A stretch of DNA of 6,935 bases from an uncultured Anaerotruncus sp. (lineage in GTDB: Bacteria; Bacillota; Clostridia; Oscillospirales; Ruminococcaceae). The notes under the pieces were generated by a model. That model ran no database searches. It was not told where the DNA came from and saw only the letters and a program-made list of their open reading frames with translations. A program made the translations under genes and the position numbers. This document shows, piece by piece, positions 1 to 5,815 of this stretch (its first letter is position 1; every line of letters begins with the position of its first letter). The stretch spans positions 1-6,935 of the forward strand of contig NZ_CABUCJ010000120.1 in NCBI RefSeq assembly GCF_902490045.1. The letters are read 5' to 3'.

Positions 1-19
1 TTTCTTTGGCGTAAAGAAA
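1..19. repeat. Short perfect inverted repeat at window edge
   Basis: TTTCTTT at 1-7 pairs perfectly with AAAGAAA at 13-19 around a five-base loop. The element may extend beyond the left edge, so its full arms cannot be judged. It lies just beyond the GC-rich hairpin at 23-42 and, read on the minus strand, supplies T-rich sequence after that hairpin. It could be part of a terminator for the dut operon or a dispersed short repeat; the sequence alone does not decide. Confidence 0.5.
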
Positions 20-42
20 GTATCCCGCCCTCCGGAGCGGGA
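12..42 (-). terminator. Possible terminator of the zapA-U32-dut operon
   Basis: On the minus strand, a stem of six G/C-rich pairs (37-42 with 23-28, eight-base loop) is followed by the T-rich stretch TACTTTCTTT. That is the layout expected of an intrinsic terminator for leftward transcription. It lies about 100 bases past the dut stop. The T tract is interrupted, so efficiency is uncertain. A weaker alternative closer to dut is a four-pair stem (116-119 with 106-109) followed on the minus strand by five T residues. Confidence 0.4.
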
Positions 43-49
43 CCCGGCA

Positions 50-148
50 GCTCCGCCGCCTGATGAGCGGCAAATCTAAAATTGCCGCCGGGCGCAGGGC
101 GAAAAAGCCAGGAAGGGCTCCGCCGCTCCCCGAGCGGCAAAAAATCTA
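50..148. repeat. Imperfect direct repeat, two copies 67 bases apart, each with hairpin arms
   Basis: Copy 1 (50-78) and copy 2 (117-148) share GCTCCGCCGC, then five unrelated bases, then GAGCGGCAAA, then TCTA. Copy 2 has three additional A residues before TCTA. Each copy can fold through GCCGC/GCGGC arms. In copy 2 the arms are GCCGCTC (122-128) and GAGCGGC (132-138). Copy 1 can alternatively pair GCGGCAA (67-73) with TTGCCGC (82-88). The end of copy 2 contains the dut stop codon, so it looks like a local duplication of the 3' end and trailer of dut, or two copies of a small repeat. Confidence 0.55.
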
Positions 149-577
149 CCGCCCGGTGGAACCGAACCCGCCTTCGCCGCGCGACGTCTCGCCGAGCTCA
201 GCGCACTCCTCGATTTCGGGCGTGTGCACCGGCAGCAGCACAAGCTGCGCGATACGGTCGCCCGGTTCGACAACAAAGGGTTCGTCGGTGTGGTTGTAAA
301 GCCCCACGATCACCTCGCCCCGGTAGTCGCTGTCGATCACGCCGACGCAGTTTGCGGGCACGATGCCGTGCTTGATGCCCAGCCCGCTGCGCGCAAAGAC
401 AAAGCCCGCATAGCCCGGCTCGATCGCCATGGCCAGCCCGGTCGGGATTTTGACCGTCCGGCGGGCGGGGATGGTCACCGGGGAATCGAGGTCGGCGCAG
501 AGGTCATAGCCCGCGCTGCCCGGCGTGGCGTTCGCGGGAATCCGCGCCGACGGGCGCAGGCGTTTGAGTTTCAGCAT
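146..577 (-). CDS. dut: Deoxyuridine 5'-triphosphate nucleotidohydrolase (dUTPase)
   Basis: This cytoplasmic homotrimeric enzyme hydrolyses dUTP to dUMP and pyrophosphate, which keeps uracil out of DNA and supplies dUMP for thymidylate synthesis. The 143-residue product carries all five trimeric dUTPase motifs in order: AGYDLCAD near residue 22, ARSGLGIKHG near 62, GVIDSDYRGE near 78, GDRIAQLV near 106, and the C-terminal RGEGGFGSTGR. The aspartate and tyrosine of motif 3 and the glycine-rich nucleotide-closing tail are intact, so it should be active. Length is normal for the family. The ATG start is preceded by GGAGG with an eight-base spacer, and this ribosome site overlaps the TAG stop of the upstream U32 gene (12-base gap). 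It is the last gene of the leftward operon, with no promoter of its own visible. Confidence 0.96.
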   Translation of the reverse strand: MLKLKRLRPSARIPANATPGSAGYDLCADLDSPVTIPARRTVKIPTGLAMAIEPGYAGFVFARSGLGIKHGIVPANCVGVIDSDYRGEVIVGLYNHTDEPFVVEPGDRIAQLVLLPVHTPEIEECAELGETSRGEGGFGSTGR

Positions 578-589
578 GTGGCAGTCCTC

Positions 590-2659
590 CTATCGTACTG
601 TCTTGTAGAGCAGCCCCCGCGTGAATTTCCCGTGGAATTCCCCGCCGGAGCGGTAGGTTTCAAACAGCTTCCCACATTCCTCCGGGCTCTCGGTGGAAAA
701 CCGCAGCTCGATAAAATCAAGTCCACGCAGCTCCGCGAGTCGGTCCCCCATGAAGAGCGGGACGGGATTGAGGATTTCGCTGCACCCGTAGGCGCAGCTC
801 GCATAGAGGGTCTCCCCTCGCCGGTCGGTCAGGAAGTTTTCCCCCTTCTTACAACGCGCGCAGCCCACAAACGACTTCACCGGGCAGCAGCGCACCGTCA
901 TGAGGGGCAGCCGCCCGTAGGCGGTCAGTCCGAGCGGAATGGGGGAGGTTATTTTTTTTGCCATGTCGAGCGCCGCCTCGAAGGAGAGCAGCAGGTCGCA
1001 AAGCCCCCACCCGGCGAGCGTTTCGGCTGTGTGGGAGTTCATCGCGTTGAGGAACGGCTCCCCGTGCAGCGTGAAGCCCGCCTCCCCCGCTATCCGCACC
1101 GCGCCGGGATTCCCCACGGCCGCGTGGCGGATTCCTTTTTCCCGCAGCAGCGCGAGCTGCTCCCGCAGCGCCTCCTGCCCCGAAAAGAGGATGCGCGGCA
1201 GCCCGGCGCACAGCTTGTCCGCATAAGCGGGCGCGCCGGTTTCGCAGAGCTTCACAAGCGCGGGCACCGGCAGCGTGACGAGCTCCGCCCCTTCGAGCAT
1301 TTCGGGCGTGAGCTGCCGCGCGCTGTAGGCGCGCACCCGCAGCGCCGGAGCGGGCGCGGGTGCGTGGCCGCGCGGCGCGCCCGCCCTTTCGCGGTCAAAA
1401 GGGACCGCGCGGGTTTCGCCGCGCAGTTCGTCGAGCTTCCCGAGCGCCTCGCGGCGCAGGGCGTTGACCGCAGAGGCGGGCAGCATCAGCCCCTCTTCGA
1501 TCTCACAGGAGACGCGGCGGACGCGGTAGGGGGTCCCTCCCGTCTTGGAGAGGCTCGCCGCCGCGCGTTCCGGGTCGGTGGGGCGGTTGACCGCCGCCTG
1601 GGGGACCTCCCCCGAGGCTTCGGCGGCGTTGCCGTCTCCGTCGGTCACGGTGAGCCGGGATGGCTCCCCCGCCTTCATCGTGAAGCAAAAATCCGCCTCC
1701 ACCTTCTGCACCTGCCTGCGCGGGTCGGTGTAGAGGGTTTCCAGGCTGCCGAGCACCCCCGCCGCCGCGGTGACGTCCTCCTTCTGGCGGATACCGAACA
1801 TCTCCGCGCCGAGGCGCCCTTCAAAATAACCATCTGTAAATCCACTGCGTGAAAATACAGATTGTAATGTTTGCAGGTCGACCGACTCCCCCGCCAGCGC
1901 CCTGCGGCAGGCGGTGACCGCGGCCGCGACATATTCGGGGCGCTTCATCCGCCCCTCGATCTTGAGGGCGGACACGCCGAGCTCCCGAAGCTCCTCCGCC
2001 CGCCCGATGATGCTCATATCCTTCAAAGAGAGGGCATGCTCGCTGTTCCCCGCCTTGCAGGGCAGGCGGCAGGGTTGGGCGCAGAGCCCGCGGTTGCCGC
2101 TGCGCTGGCCGAGCACCGCGCTCATATAGCACTGGCCGGACACCGACATGCACAGCGCGCCGTGCACGAAGGTCTCCACCTCGAGGGAGGTCGCGCGGAT
2201 GATCCTCCCGATCTCCTCCTTCGAGCACTCGCGGGCGAGCACGACGCGGGAAAAGCCCATCTCCTCGAGCATTTTGGCCCCCTCGGCGTTGTGCACGACC
2301 ATCTGGGTGGAGCCGTGCAGCCGCAGGGATGGGGCGCACCTGCGCAGCAGCGCCGCCGCGCCCGCGTCCTGCACGATGACCGCGTCGACCCCGGCCGCGC
2401 AGGCGGCCTCGGCGTCGGACAGGAACTGCGGAATTTCATCCTCGCGCACGACGATGTTGAGCGTCAGGTAGACCCTGACGCCCCGGATGTGGCAGCGGCG
2501 GACGGTGTCCGCCAGATGCTCCAGGGTAAAATTTTCGGCGCCGCGGCGGGCGTTGAACGCCCCGGCGCCGAGATAGACCGCGTCCGCCCCGCAGAGGACG
2601 GCCGCTTCAAGGGCCGCCGGGCTTCCGGCGGGCGCGAGCACCTCCGGCAGGCGGCTCAT
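590..2659 (-). CDS. U32-family protein with DUF3656-type middle region, RlhA/YdcP-like
   Basis: This 689-residue protein belongs to peptidase family U32. It opens with the usual LPEVLAPAGSPAALEAA and GADAVYLGAGAFNARR, and it carries the U32 signature ETFVHGALCMSVSGQCYMS at 162-180, then CAQPCRLPC at 193-201 and KIEGRMKRPEY at 233-243. Members with this length and layout include E. coli RlhA (YdcP), needed for 5-hydroxylation of a 23S rRNA cytidine. Related U32 proteins (UbiU/UbiV) hold a 4Fe-4S cluster through cysteines, and C170, C177 and C193 here sit in the matching region. A second cysteine cluster lies near the C terminus (C591, C592, C600, C603, C622, C626). True protease activity is doubtful for this family. 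The start overlaps the zapA stop in ATGA with only a weak GGA site, which suggests translational coupling. Oddities are an AT-rich codon island at residues 263-280 and a run of eight A residues at codons 567-570. RlhA-like function is inferred from architecture. Confidence 0.9.
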   Translation of the reverse strand: MSRLPEVLAPAGSPAALEAAVLCGADAVYLGAGAFNARRGAENFTLEHLADTVRRCHIRGVRVYLTLNIVVREDEIPQFLSDAEAACAAGVDAVIVQDAGAAALLRRCAPSLRLHGSTQMVVHNAEGAKMLEEMGFSRVVLARECSKEEIGRIIRATSLEVETFVHGALCMSVSGQCYMSAVLGQRSGNRGLCAQPCRLPCKAGNSEHALSLKDMSIIGRAEELRELGVSALKIEGRMKRPEYVAAAVTACRRALAGESVDLQTLQSVFSRSGFTDGYFEGRLGAEMFGIRQKEDVTAAAGVLGSLETLYTDPRRQVQKVEADFCFTMKAGEPSRLTVTDGDGNAAEASGEVPQAAVNRPTDPERAAASLSKTGGTPYRVRRVSCEIEEGLMLPASAVNALRREALGKLDELRGETRAVPFDRERAGAPRGHAPAPAPALRVRAYSARQLTPEMLEGAELVTLPVPALVKLCETGAPAYADKLCAGLPRILFSGQEALREQLALLREKGIRHAAVGNPGAVRIAGEAGFTLHGEPFLNAMNSHTAETLAGWGLCDLLLSFEAALDMAKKITSPIPLGLTAYGRLPLMTVRCCPVKSFVGCARCKKGENFLTDRRGETLYASCAYGCSEILNPVPLFMGDRLAELRGLDFIELRFSTESPEECGKLFETYRSGGEFHGKFTRGLLYKTVR
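1820..1873 (-). other. AT-rich codon island inside the U32 gene
   Basis: Codons 263-280 (peptide QTLQSVFSRSGFTDGYFE) are 17/54 G+C, and 17 of 18 end in A or T, including TTA, ACA, TCT, GTA, TCA, AGT and GGA. The 18 codons before it end in G/C in 18 of 18 cases and the 18 after it in 17 of 18. The reading frame is intact and the peptide matches what I recall as a conserved U32 motif (S-V-F-x-R-x-G-F-T-D-G-Y). It contains an inverted repeat, ATCTGTA at 1832-1838 with TACAGAT at 1856-1862. The anomaly is seen directly; its cause is unknown. Confidence 0.85.
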
Positions 2660-3021
2660 TTCACGTCCAGCTTGGTCTGGCCCTTCATCTCCTGCCCGTC
2701 GAGCTGGCGGCGCAGGTGGGCGTTTTCCCGCTTGACCTCGTCGAGCTCGATGCGCGCCTTGGCGGCGTCCTCGAGATATTCCGAAATCTGGGTGCGCATG
2801 CGGTCGGCGTTCTCCTCGCTGCGCTTGTAGGCGTCGATATAGTTGATCGCGCAGAGCACCATCACGTCGTTGAAGGAGATGCTCGGGTTCTTCTCCAGAA
2901 TCCCCTTGATCTGCTCGTCCAGCTCCTGCGCGAGACCGAGCACGTACTCCTCCGGTTCCGACGTGGAGATCGTATAGTGCACGCCGTTGATCGTAATCCT
3001 GACGCGGTTAATGGTATTCAT
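2656..3021 (-). CDS. zapA: Cell division protein ZapA
   Basis: ZapA binds FtsZ at midcell and promotes bundling of protofilaments in the Z-ring. The 121-residue product has the compact N-terminal ZapA domain: NRVRITINGVHYTIST near residues 5-20, EEYVLGLAQELDEQI near 24-38, then NPSISFNDVMVLCAINYIDAY. A charged, heptad-like helix follows from about residue 68 to 110 (RSEENADRMRTQISEYLEDA onward), as expected for its coiled-coil half. I chose the ATG at 3021 because GGAGG lies ten bases upstream and the ZapA domain starts there. An in-frame ATG at 3099 lies upstream of the likely transcription start, and the ATG at 3039 directly precedes the SD. The stop overlaps the next gene's start in ATGA. 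It is the first gene of the operon, next to a good TATAAT promoter. Confidence 0.92.
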   Translation of the reverse strand: MNTINRVRITINGVHYTISTSEPEEYVLGLAQELDEQIKGILEKNPSISFNDVMVLCAINYIDAYKRSEENADRMRTQISEYLEDAAKARIELDEVKRENAHLRRQLDGQEMKGQTKLDVK

Positions 3022-3058
3022 GGTCCGATAACCTCCCATACTTGCTGTTATCTTTTTT

Positions 3059-3087
3059 ATTATATCGCATTTCCCGCCGCGAATAAA
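3059..3087 (-). promoter_or_regulatory. Probable sigma-A promoter of the zapA operon
   Basis: On the minus strand a perfect TATAAT lies at 3064-3059. Seventeen bases upstream is TTTATT (3087-3082), a poor -35 that shares TT and one A with TTGACA. Transcription would begin near 3052 and leave a leader of about 30 bases containing the GGAGG site. There is no extended -10 TG. The -10 is convincing; the -35 is weak. Confidence 0.6.
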
Positions 3088-3175
3088 GGGGCCGTGCAAA
3101 TTTTCCGAGTTTGTTTGGTTTTTGCGCGCCTTTCTGGAGGTTTTTGCCGAATCCCGCGTTTTTGCGCCGCATCGC

Positions 3176-3204
3176 TTGCATGGCGCGGCATTTTAGGGTA
3201 TAAT
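3176..3204 (+). promoter_or_regulatory. Probable sigma-A promoter of glgP
   Basis: TTGCAT (3176-3181) and a perfect TATAAT (3199-3204) are separated by 17 bases, the optimal spacing. The -35 matches the consensus only in its first three bases, as is common in regulated promoters. Transcription would start near 3211 and give an untranslated leader of about 118 bases. Poly-T blocks directly upstream could act as an UP-like or bend element. Confidence 0.65.
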
Positions 3205-3242
3205 GAAGTGTAATTATCCAGTTTTATACAAGGGTAAAGCGC

Positions 3243-3260
3243 CAGCGCGCCAATGCGCTG
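3243..3260 (+). other. Small hairpin in the glgP leader
   Basis: CAGCGC (3243-3248) pairs perfectly with GCGCTG (3255-3260) around the six-base loop GCCAAT. It lies about 32 bases after the predicted transcription start and about 70 bases before the start codon, in a GC-rich leader segment. There is no T tract after it, so it is not a terminator. It may stabilise the 5' end of the message, or it may be incidental in GC-rich DNA. Confidence 0.35.
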
Positions 3261-3328
3261 CCGCGCCGCCTCATTGCCGCATAAAAGGCCGGCCCGCACC
3301 TGCCGCACCGAGTATTTAGGAGGGTATC

Positions 3329-5731
3329 ATGAACATCAGCAAGCACTACACCAAGGAGGTTCTCAAGGACCTCATCCTAGACACCTTCAAGAGCGATATG
3401 CTCATCGAGCCGGAGCACGCCTCCGACGAGGTCTACTACGAGGCGCTCTGCCGGGTCACCCGCGAAATCCTCAGTGAAAAATACAAGATCTTCAACGCCC
3501 ACAACAACGCCCGCGCGGAGAAGAAGGTCTATTACCTCTGCATGGAGTTCCTGATGGGCCGCTCCCTCAAAAACAGCCTCTACAACCTCGGCATCCAGGA
3601 CGCGATGACCGCCGCGCTCGGGGAGCTGGAGGTCGACATCGAGAAGATGTACGCGCTCGAGCCCGACGCGGGCCTCGGCAACGGCGGCCTGGGCAGGCTC
3701 GCCGCCTGCTACCTCGACGCGATGGCCACCGAAAACCTGCCCGCCATGGGCTACTCGATCCTCTACGAGTACGGCATCTTTAAACAGCGGATCATCGACG
3801 GCTGGCAGACCGAGACGCCCGACTACTGGCTGCCTGGCGGCAGCGTCTGGCTCAAAAAGAAGCCCGACCGCACCGTGCCCATCAAGTTCGGCGGACACGT
3901 CGAGGAGGGCTGGGAGGGCGGCCACCACTGGGTCAACCACGTCGATTACCAGACGGTCTACGCCGTCCCTCACGACATGTACGTCACCGGCTTCCAGAGC
4001 GAGGGCATCGCGGTGCTGCGCCTGTGGAAGGCGCAGAGCCCCGGCTTCGACATGGAGGCCTTCAACCGCGGCGACTACGTCAACTCGATGGGCGCCGCCT
4101 CCGCTTCCGAGGCGATCTCCAAGGTGCTCTACCCCAACGACAACCACGCCGAGGGCAAGATGTTGCGCCTCAAGCAGCAGTATTTCCTCACCGCCGCCTC
4201 GATCTCCGACATCGTGCGCCGGCACCTCTCCCTCTATGGCACGCTGGACAACTTCGGCGAAAAGAACGCCATCCAGATCAACGACACCCACCCCGCCCTC
4301 GCCATCCCCGAGCTGATGCGGGTGCTGCTCGACGACTGCGGCTACGAGTGGGAGCGCGCCTGGGATATCGTCGTGCGCACCTTCGCCTACACCAACCACA
4401 CCGTCATGGCCGAGGCGCTCGAAAAGTGGAACGAGGACATCTTCCGCAACCTGCTGCCCCGCATCTACCAGATCGTCCAGGAGATCGACCGCCGCTTCTG
4501 CGCCGAATTGCGCGACGTCTACCACTATGACCAGTACGACATCGACCGCATGCGGGTGATCTACGACTTCCAGGTGCGCATGGCCAATCTCGCCGTCATC
4601 GCCTCCCACAGCGTCAACGGCGTCTCCAAGCTGCACTCCCAGATCCTTCGGGACAGCGTCTTCCGCGACTATTACCACCTTACCCCCTACAAGTTCAAGA
4701 ACGTCACCAACGGCATCGCCTCCCGGCGCTGGCTCTACCAGTCCAACCCCGGGCTCACAAAGCTCCTCTGCGACACGATCGGCGACAGCTGGCTCTCCGA
4801 CATGTCCCACCTGAAACGGTTCGACAAGTTTTCCACCGACAGGGCGGTGCTCGAACGGCTCGCCGCCGTCAAGCGGGAGAACAAGGAGCGGCTCTCCAAA
4901 TACGTGCTCGAGACCTCCGGCGTCGCGCTCGACCCCGACTCGGTCTTCGACGTGCAGGTCAAGCGCCTGCACGAGTACAAGCGGCAGCACCTGAACGCGC
5001 TGCACATCCTCAGCGAGTACCTCTGGCTCAAGGACCACCCGAACGCCCCCTTCCTGCCCAAGACCTACATCTTCGGCGCCAAGGCGGCCCCCGGCTACTT
5101 CCTCGCCAAGCAGATCATCAAGTTCATCTGCACCCTGCGCGACGTGATCGAGGCGGACCCCGCGGTGCGCGGCAAGCTGCGCATCGTCTTCCTCGAAAAC
5201 TACAGCGTCACCATCTCCGAGCTGCTCATGCCCGCCTCGGAAATCTCCGAGCAGATCTCCCTGGCCGGCACCGAGGCGAGCGGCACCGGCAACATGAAGC
5301 TCATGCTCAACGGCGCCGTCACCCTCGGCACCCTCGACGGCGCGAACGTCGAGATCGGCGAACGGGTCGGCAAGGACAACATCCTCATCTTCGGCATGAC
5401 CGCCGAGCGCGCCGCCGACCTCAAGGCCGCCGGCTACAACCCCGCCGAGTACTATAACCGCGACCAGCGCCTGCGCCGGGCGATCGACCTGCTCGCCTCC
5501 GGGCTGGCGGGCCAGCAGTTCCCCACCATCGCCAACTCCCTGCGCTACGACGACCCCTACATGGTGCTCGCCGACTTCGACGCCTACTGCGCCATCCAGC
5601 AGGAGGCCTCCCGCCTCTACCAGGACGACGCCAAATGGCAGGAGATGTCGCTCCACAACATCGCCGCGTCCGGCTATTTCTGCGCCGACCGCGCGATCGG
5701 GGAGTACGCCCACGACATCTGGTCGCTCTGA
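3329..5731 (+). CDS. glgP: Glycogen/maltodextrin phosphorylase (GT35 family)
   Basis: This cytoplasmic, pyridoxal-phosphate-dependent enzyme removes terminal alpha-1,4-glucose units from glycogen or maltodextrins with phosphate, giving glucose-1-phosphate. The 800-residue length fits bacterial GlgP/MalP. Landmarks, compared with muscle phosphorylase, are the glycine loop GLGNGGLGRLAAC (115-127), NDTHPALAIPEL (318 onward), TNHTV with H357 (His377 equivalent), VQVKRLHEYKRQ with K545, R546 and K551 (Lys568, Arg569, Lys574), and TEASGTGNMK with E649 and the PLP lysine K657 (Glu672, Lys680). All are intact. The N terminus is short and lacks the serine-phosphorylation arm of animal enzymes. The ATG follows AGGAGGG by four bases, with an in-frame TAG just upstream, so the start is firm. 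It has its own promoter and precedes a GH13 gene. Whether it prefers glycogen or maltodextrin cannot be read from the sequence. Confidence 0.97.
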   Translation: MNISKHYTKEVLKDLILDTFKSDMLIEPEHASDEVYYEALCRVTREILSEKYKIFNAHNNARAEKKVYYLCMEFLMGRSLKNSLYNLGIQDAMTAALGELEVDIEKMYALEPDAGLGNGGLGRLAACYLDAMATENLPAMGYSILYEYGIFKQRIIDGWQTETPDYWLPGGSVWLKKKPDRTVPIKFGGHVEEGWEGGHHWVNHVDYQTVYAVPHDMYVTGFQSEGIAVLRLWKAQSPGFDMEAFNRGDYVNSMGAASASEAISKVLYPNDNHAEGKMLRLKQQYFLTAASISDIVRRHLSLYGTLDNFGEKNAIQINDTHPALAIPELMRVLLDDCGYEWERAWDIVVRTFAYTNHTVMAEALEKWNEDIFRNLLPRIYQIVQEIDRRFCAELRDVYHYDQYDIDRMRVIYDFQVRMANLAVIASHSVNGVSKLHSQILRDSVFRDYYHLTPYKFKNVTNGIASRRWLYQSNPGLTKLLCDTIGDSWLSDMSHLKRFDKFSTDRAVLERLAAVKRENKERLSKYVLETSGVALDPDSVFDVQVKRLHEYKRQHLNALHILSEYLWLKDHPNAPFLPKTYIFGAKAAPGYFLAKQIIKFICTLRDVIEADPAVRGKLRIVFLENYSVTISELLMPASEISEQISLAGTEASGTGNMKLMLNGAVTLGTLDGANVEIGERVGKDNILIFGMTAERAADLKAAGYNPAEYYNRDQRLRRAIDLLASGLAGQQFPTIANSLRYDDPYMVLADFDAYCAIQQEASRLYQDDAKWQEMSLHNIAASGYFCADRAIGEYAHDIWSL

Positions 5732-5757
5732 GCGCGCCCCGGCTTTCCCTGTCATCC

Positions 5758-5792
5758 AGTCAGGCTGTCAAAAGTTTTTTGGCAGCCTGATT
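5758..5792 (+). terminator. Long hairpin between glgP and the GH13 gene
   Basis: Bases 5758-5773 pair with 5777-5792 around the three-base loop GTT. Sixteen consecutive pairs form, two of them G-U, with a core of AGGCTG/CAGCCT and inner arm CAAAA/TTTTG. It sits 26 bases past the glgP stop and 23 bases before the GH13 start. The six-T run is mostly inside the stem, and the bases after the hairpin (TTCAATCTGT) are only moderately T-rich. It could therefore be a partial terminator that lowers GH13 expression, a message-stabilising 3' structure, or a copy of a dispersed hairpin repeat. The structure itself is certain from the sequence; its role is inferred. Confidence 0.6.
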
Positions 5793-5815
5793 CAATCTGT
5801 ATCGGAGTTGATCTC

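Larger units (their letters stand above)
3022..3328. promoter_or_regulatory. Divergent control region between zapA and glgP
   Basis: This 307-base non-coding gap is AT-richer than the genes and separates two divergent starts. It holds a leftward TATAAT (3059-3064) for zapA, a rightward TATAAT (3199-3204) for glgP, three TTTTTGC blocks (beginning 3119, 3141 and 3159) just upstream of the glgP -35, and a glgP leader of about 118 bases with a small hairpin. No small gene with a credible ribosome site was seen. No convincing operator or catabolite-control (cre) palindrome was recognised. Confidence 0.7.

Noticed and set aside
224..1852. A 542-codon plus-strand open frame across dut and the U32 gene
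   Set aside because: It is a shadow of two well-supported minus-strand genes, rich in arginine, histidine and proline, with no family motif. It crosses the gap between two real genes.
1871..2830. A 319-codon plus-strand open frame over the U32 and zapA genes
   Set aside because: It is antisense to conserved genes, has low-complexity composition caused by high GC content, and lacks a domain or plausible context.
3022..3099. A longer zapA start at 3099 (26 additional residues)
   Set aside because: That ATG lies upstream of the TATAAT promoter and its likely transcription start, while the ATG at 3021 has a good ribosome site and matches the family start.
3231..3250. A possible catabolite-control (cre) site around GGGTAAAGCGCCAGCGC in the glgP leader
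   Set aside because: It matches only the AAGCG core and lacks the TG...CA outer bases and symmetry of a cre site.
3205..3328. A possible riboswitch in the glgP leader
   Set aside because: The leader is only about 118 bases. I found just one six-pair hairpin, no known aptamer core and no terminator or sequestering stem over the ribosome site.
3377..5755. A 792-codon open frame on the minus strand opposite glgP
   Set aside because: It is antisense to a certain gene. Its composition (very rich in valine, glycine, aspartate, glutamate and leucine) is what G/C-ending codons give when read backwards, and it shows no recognisable domain.
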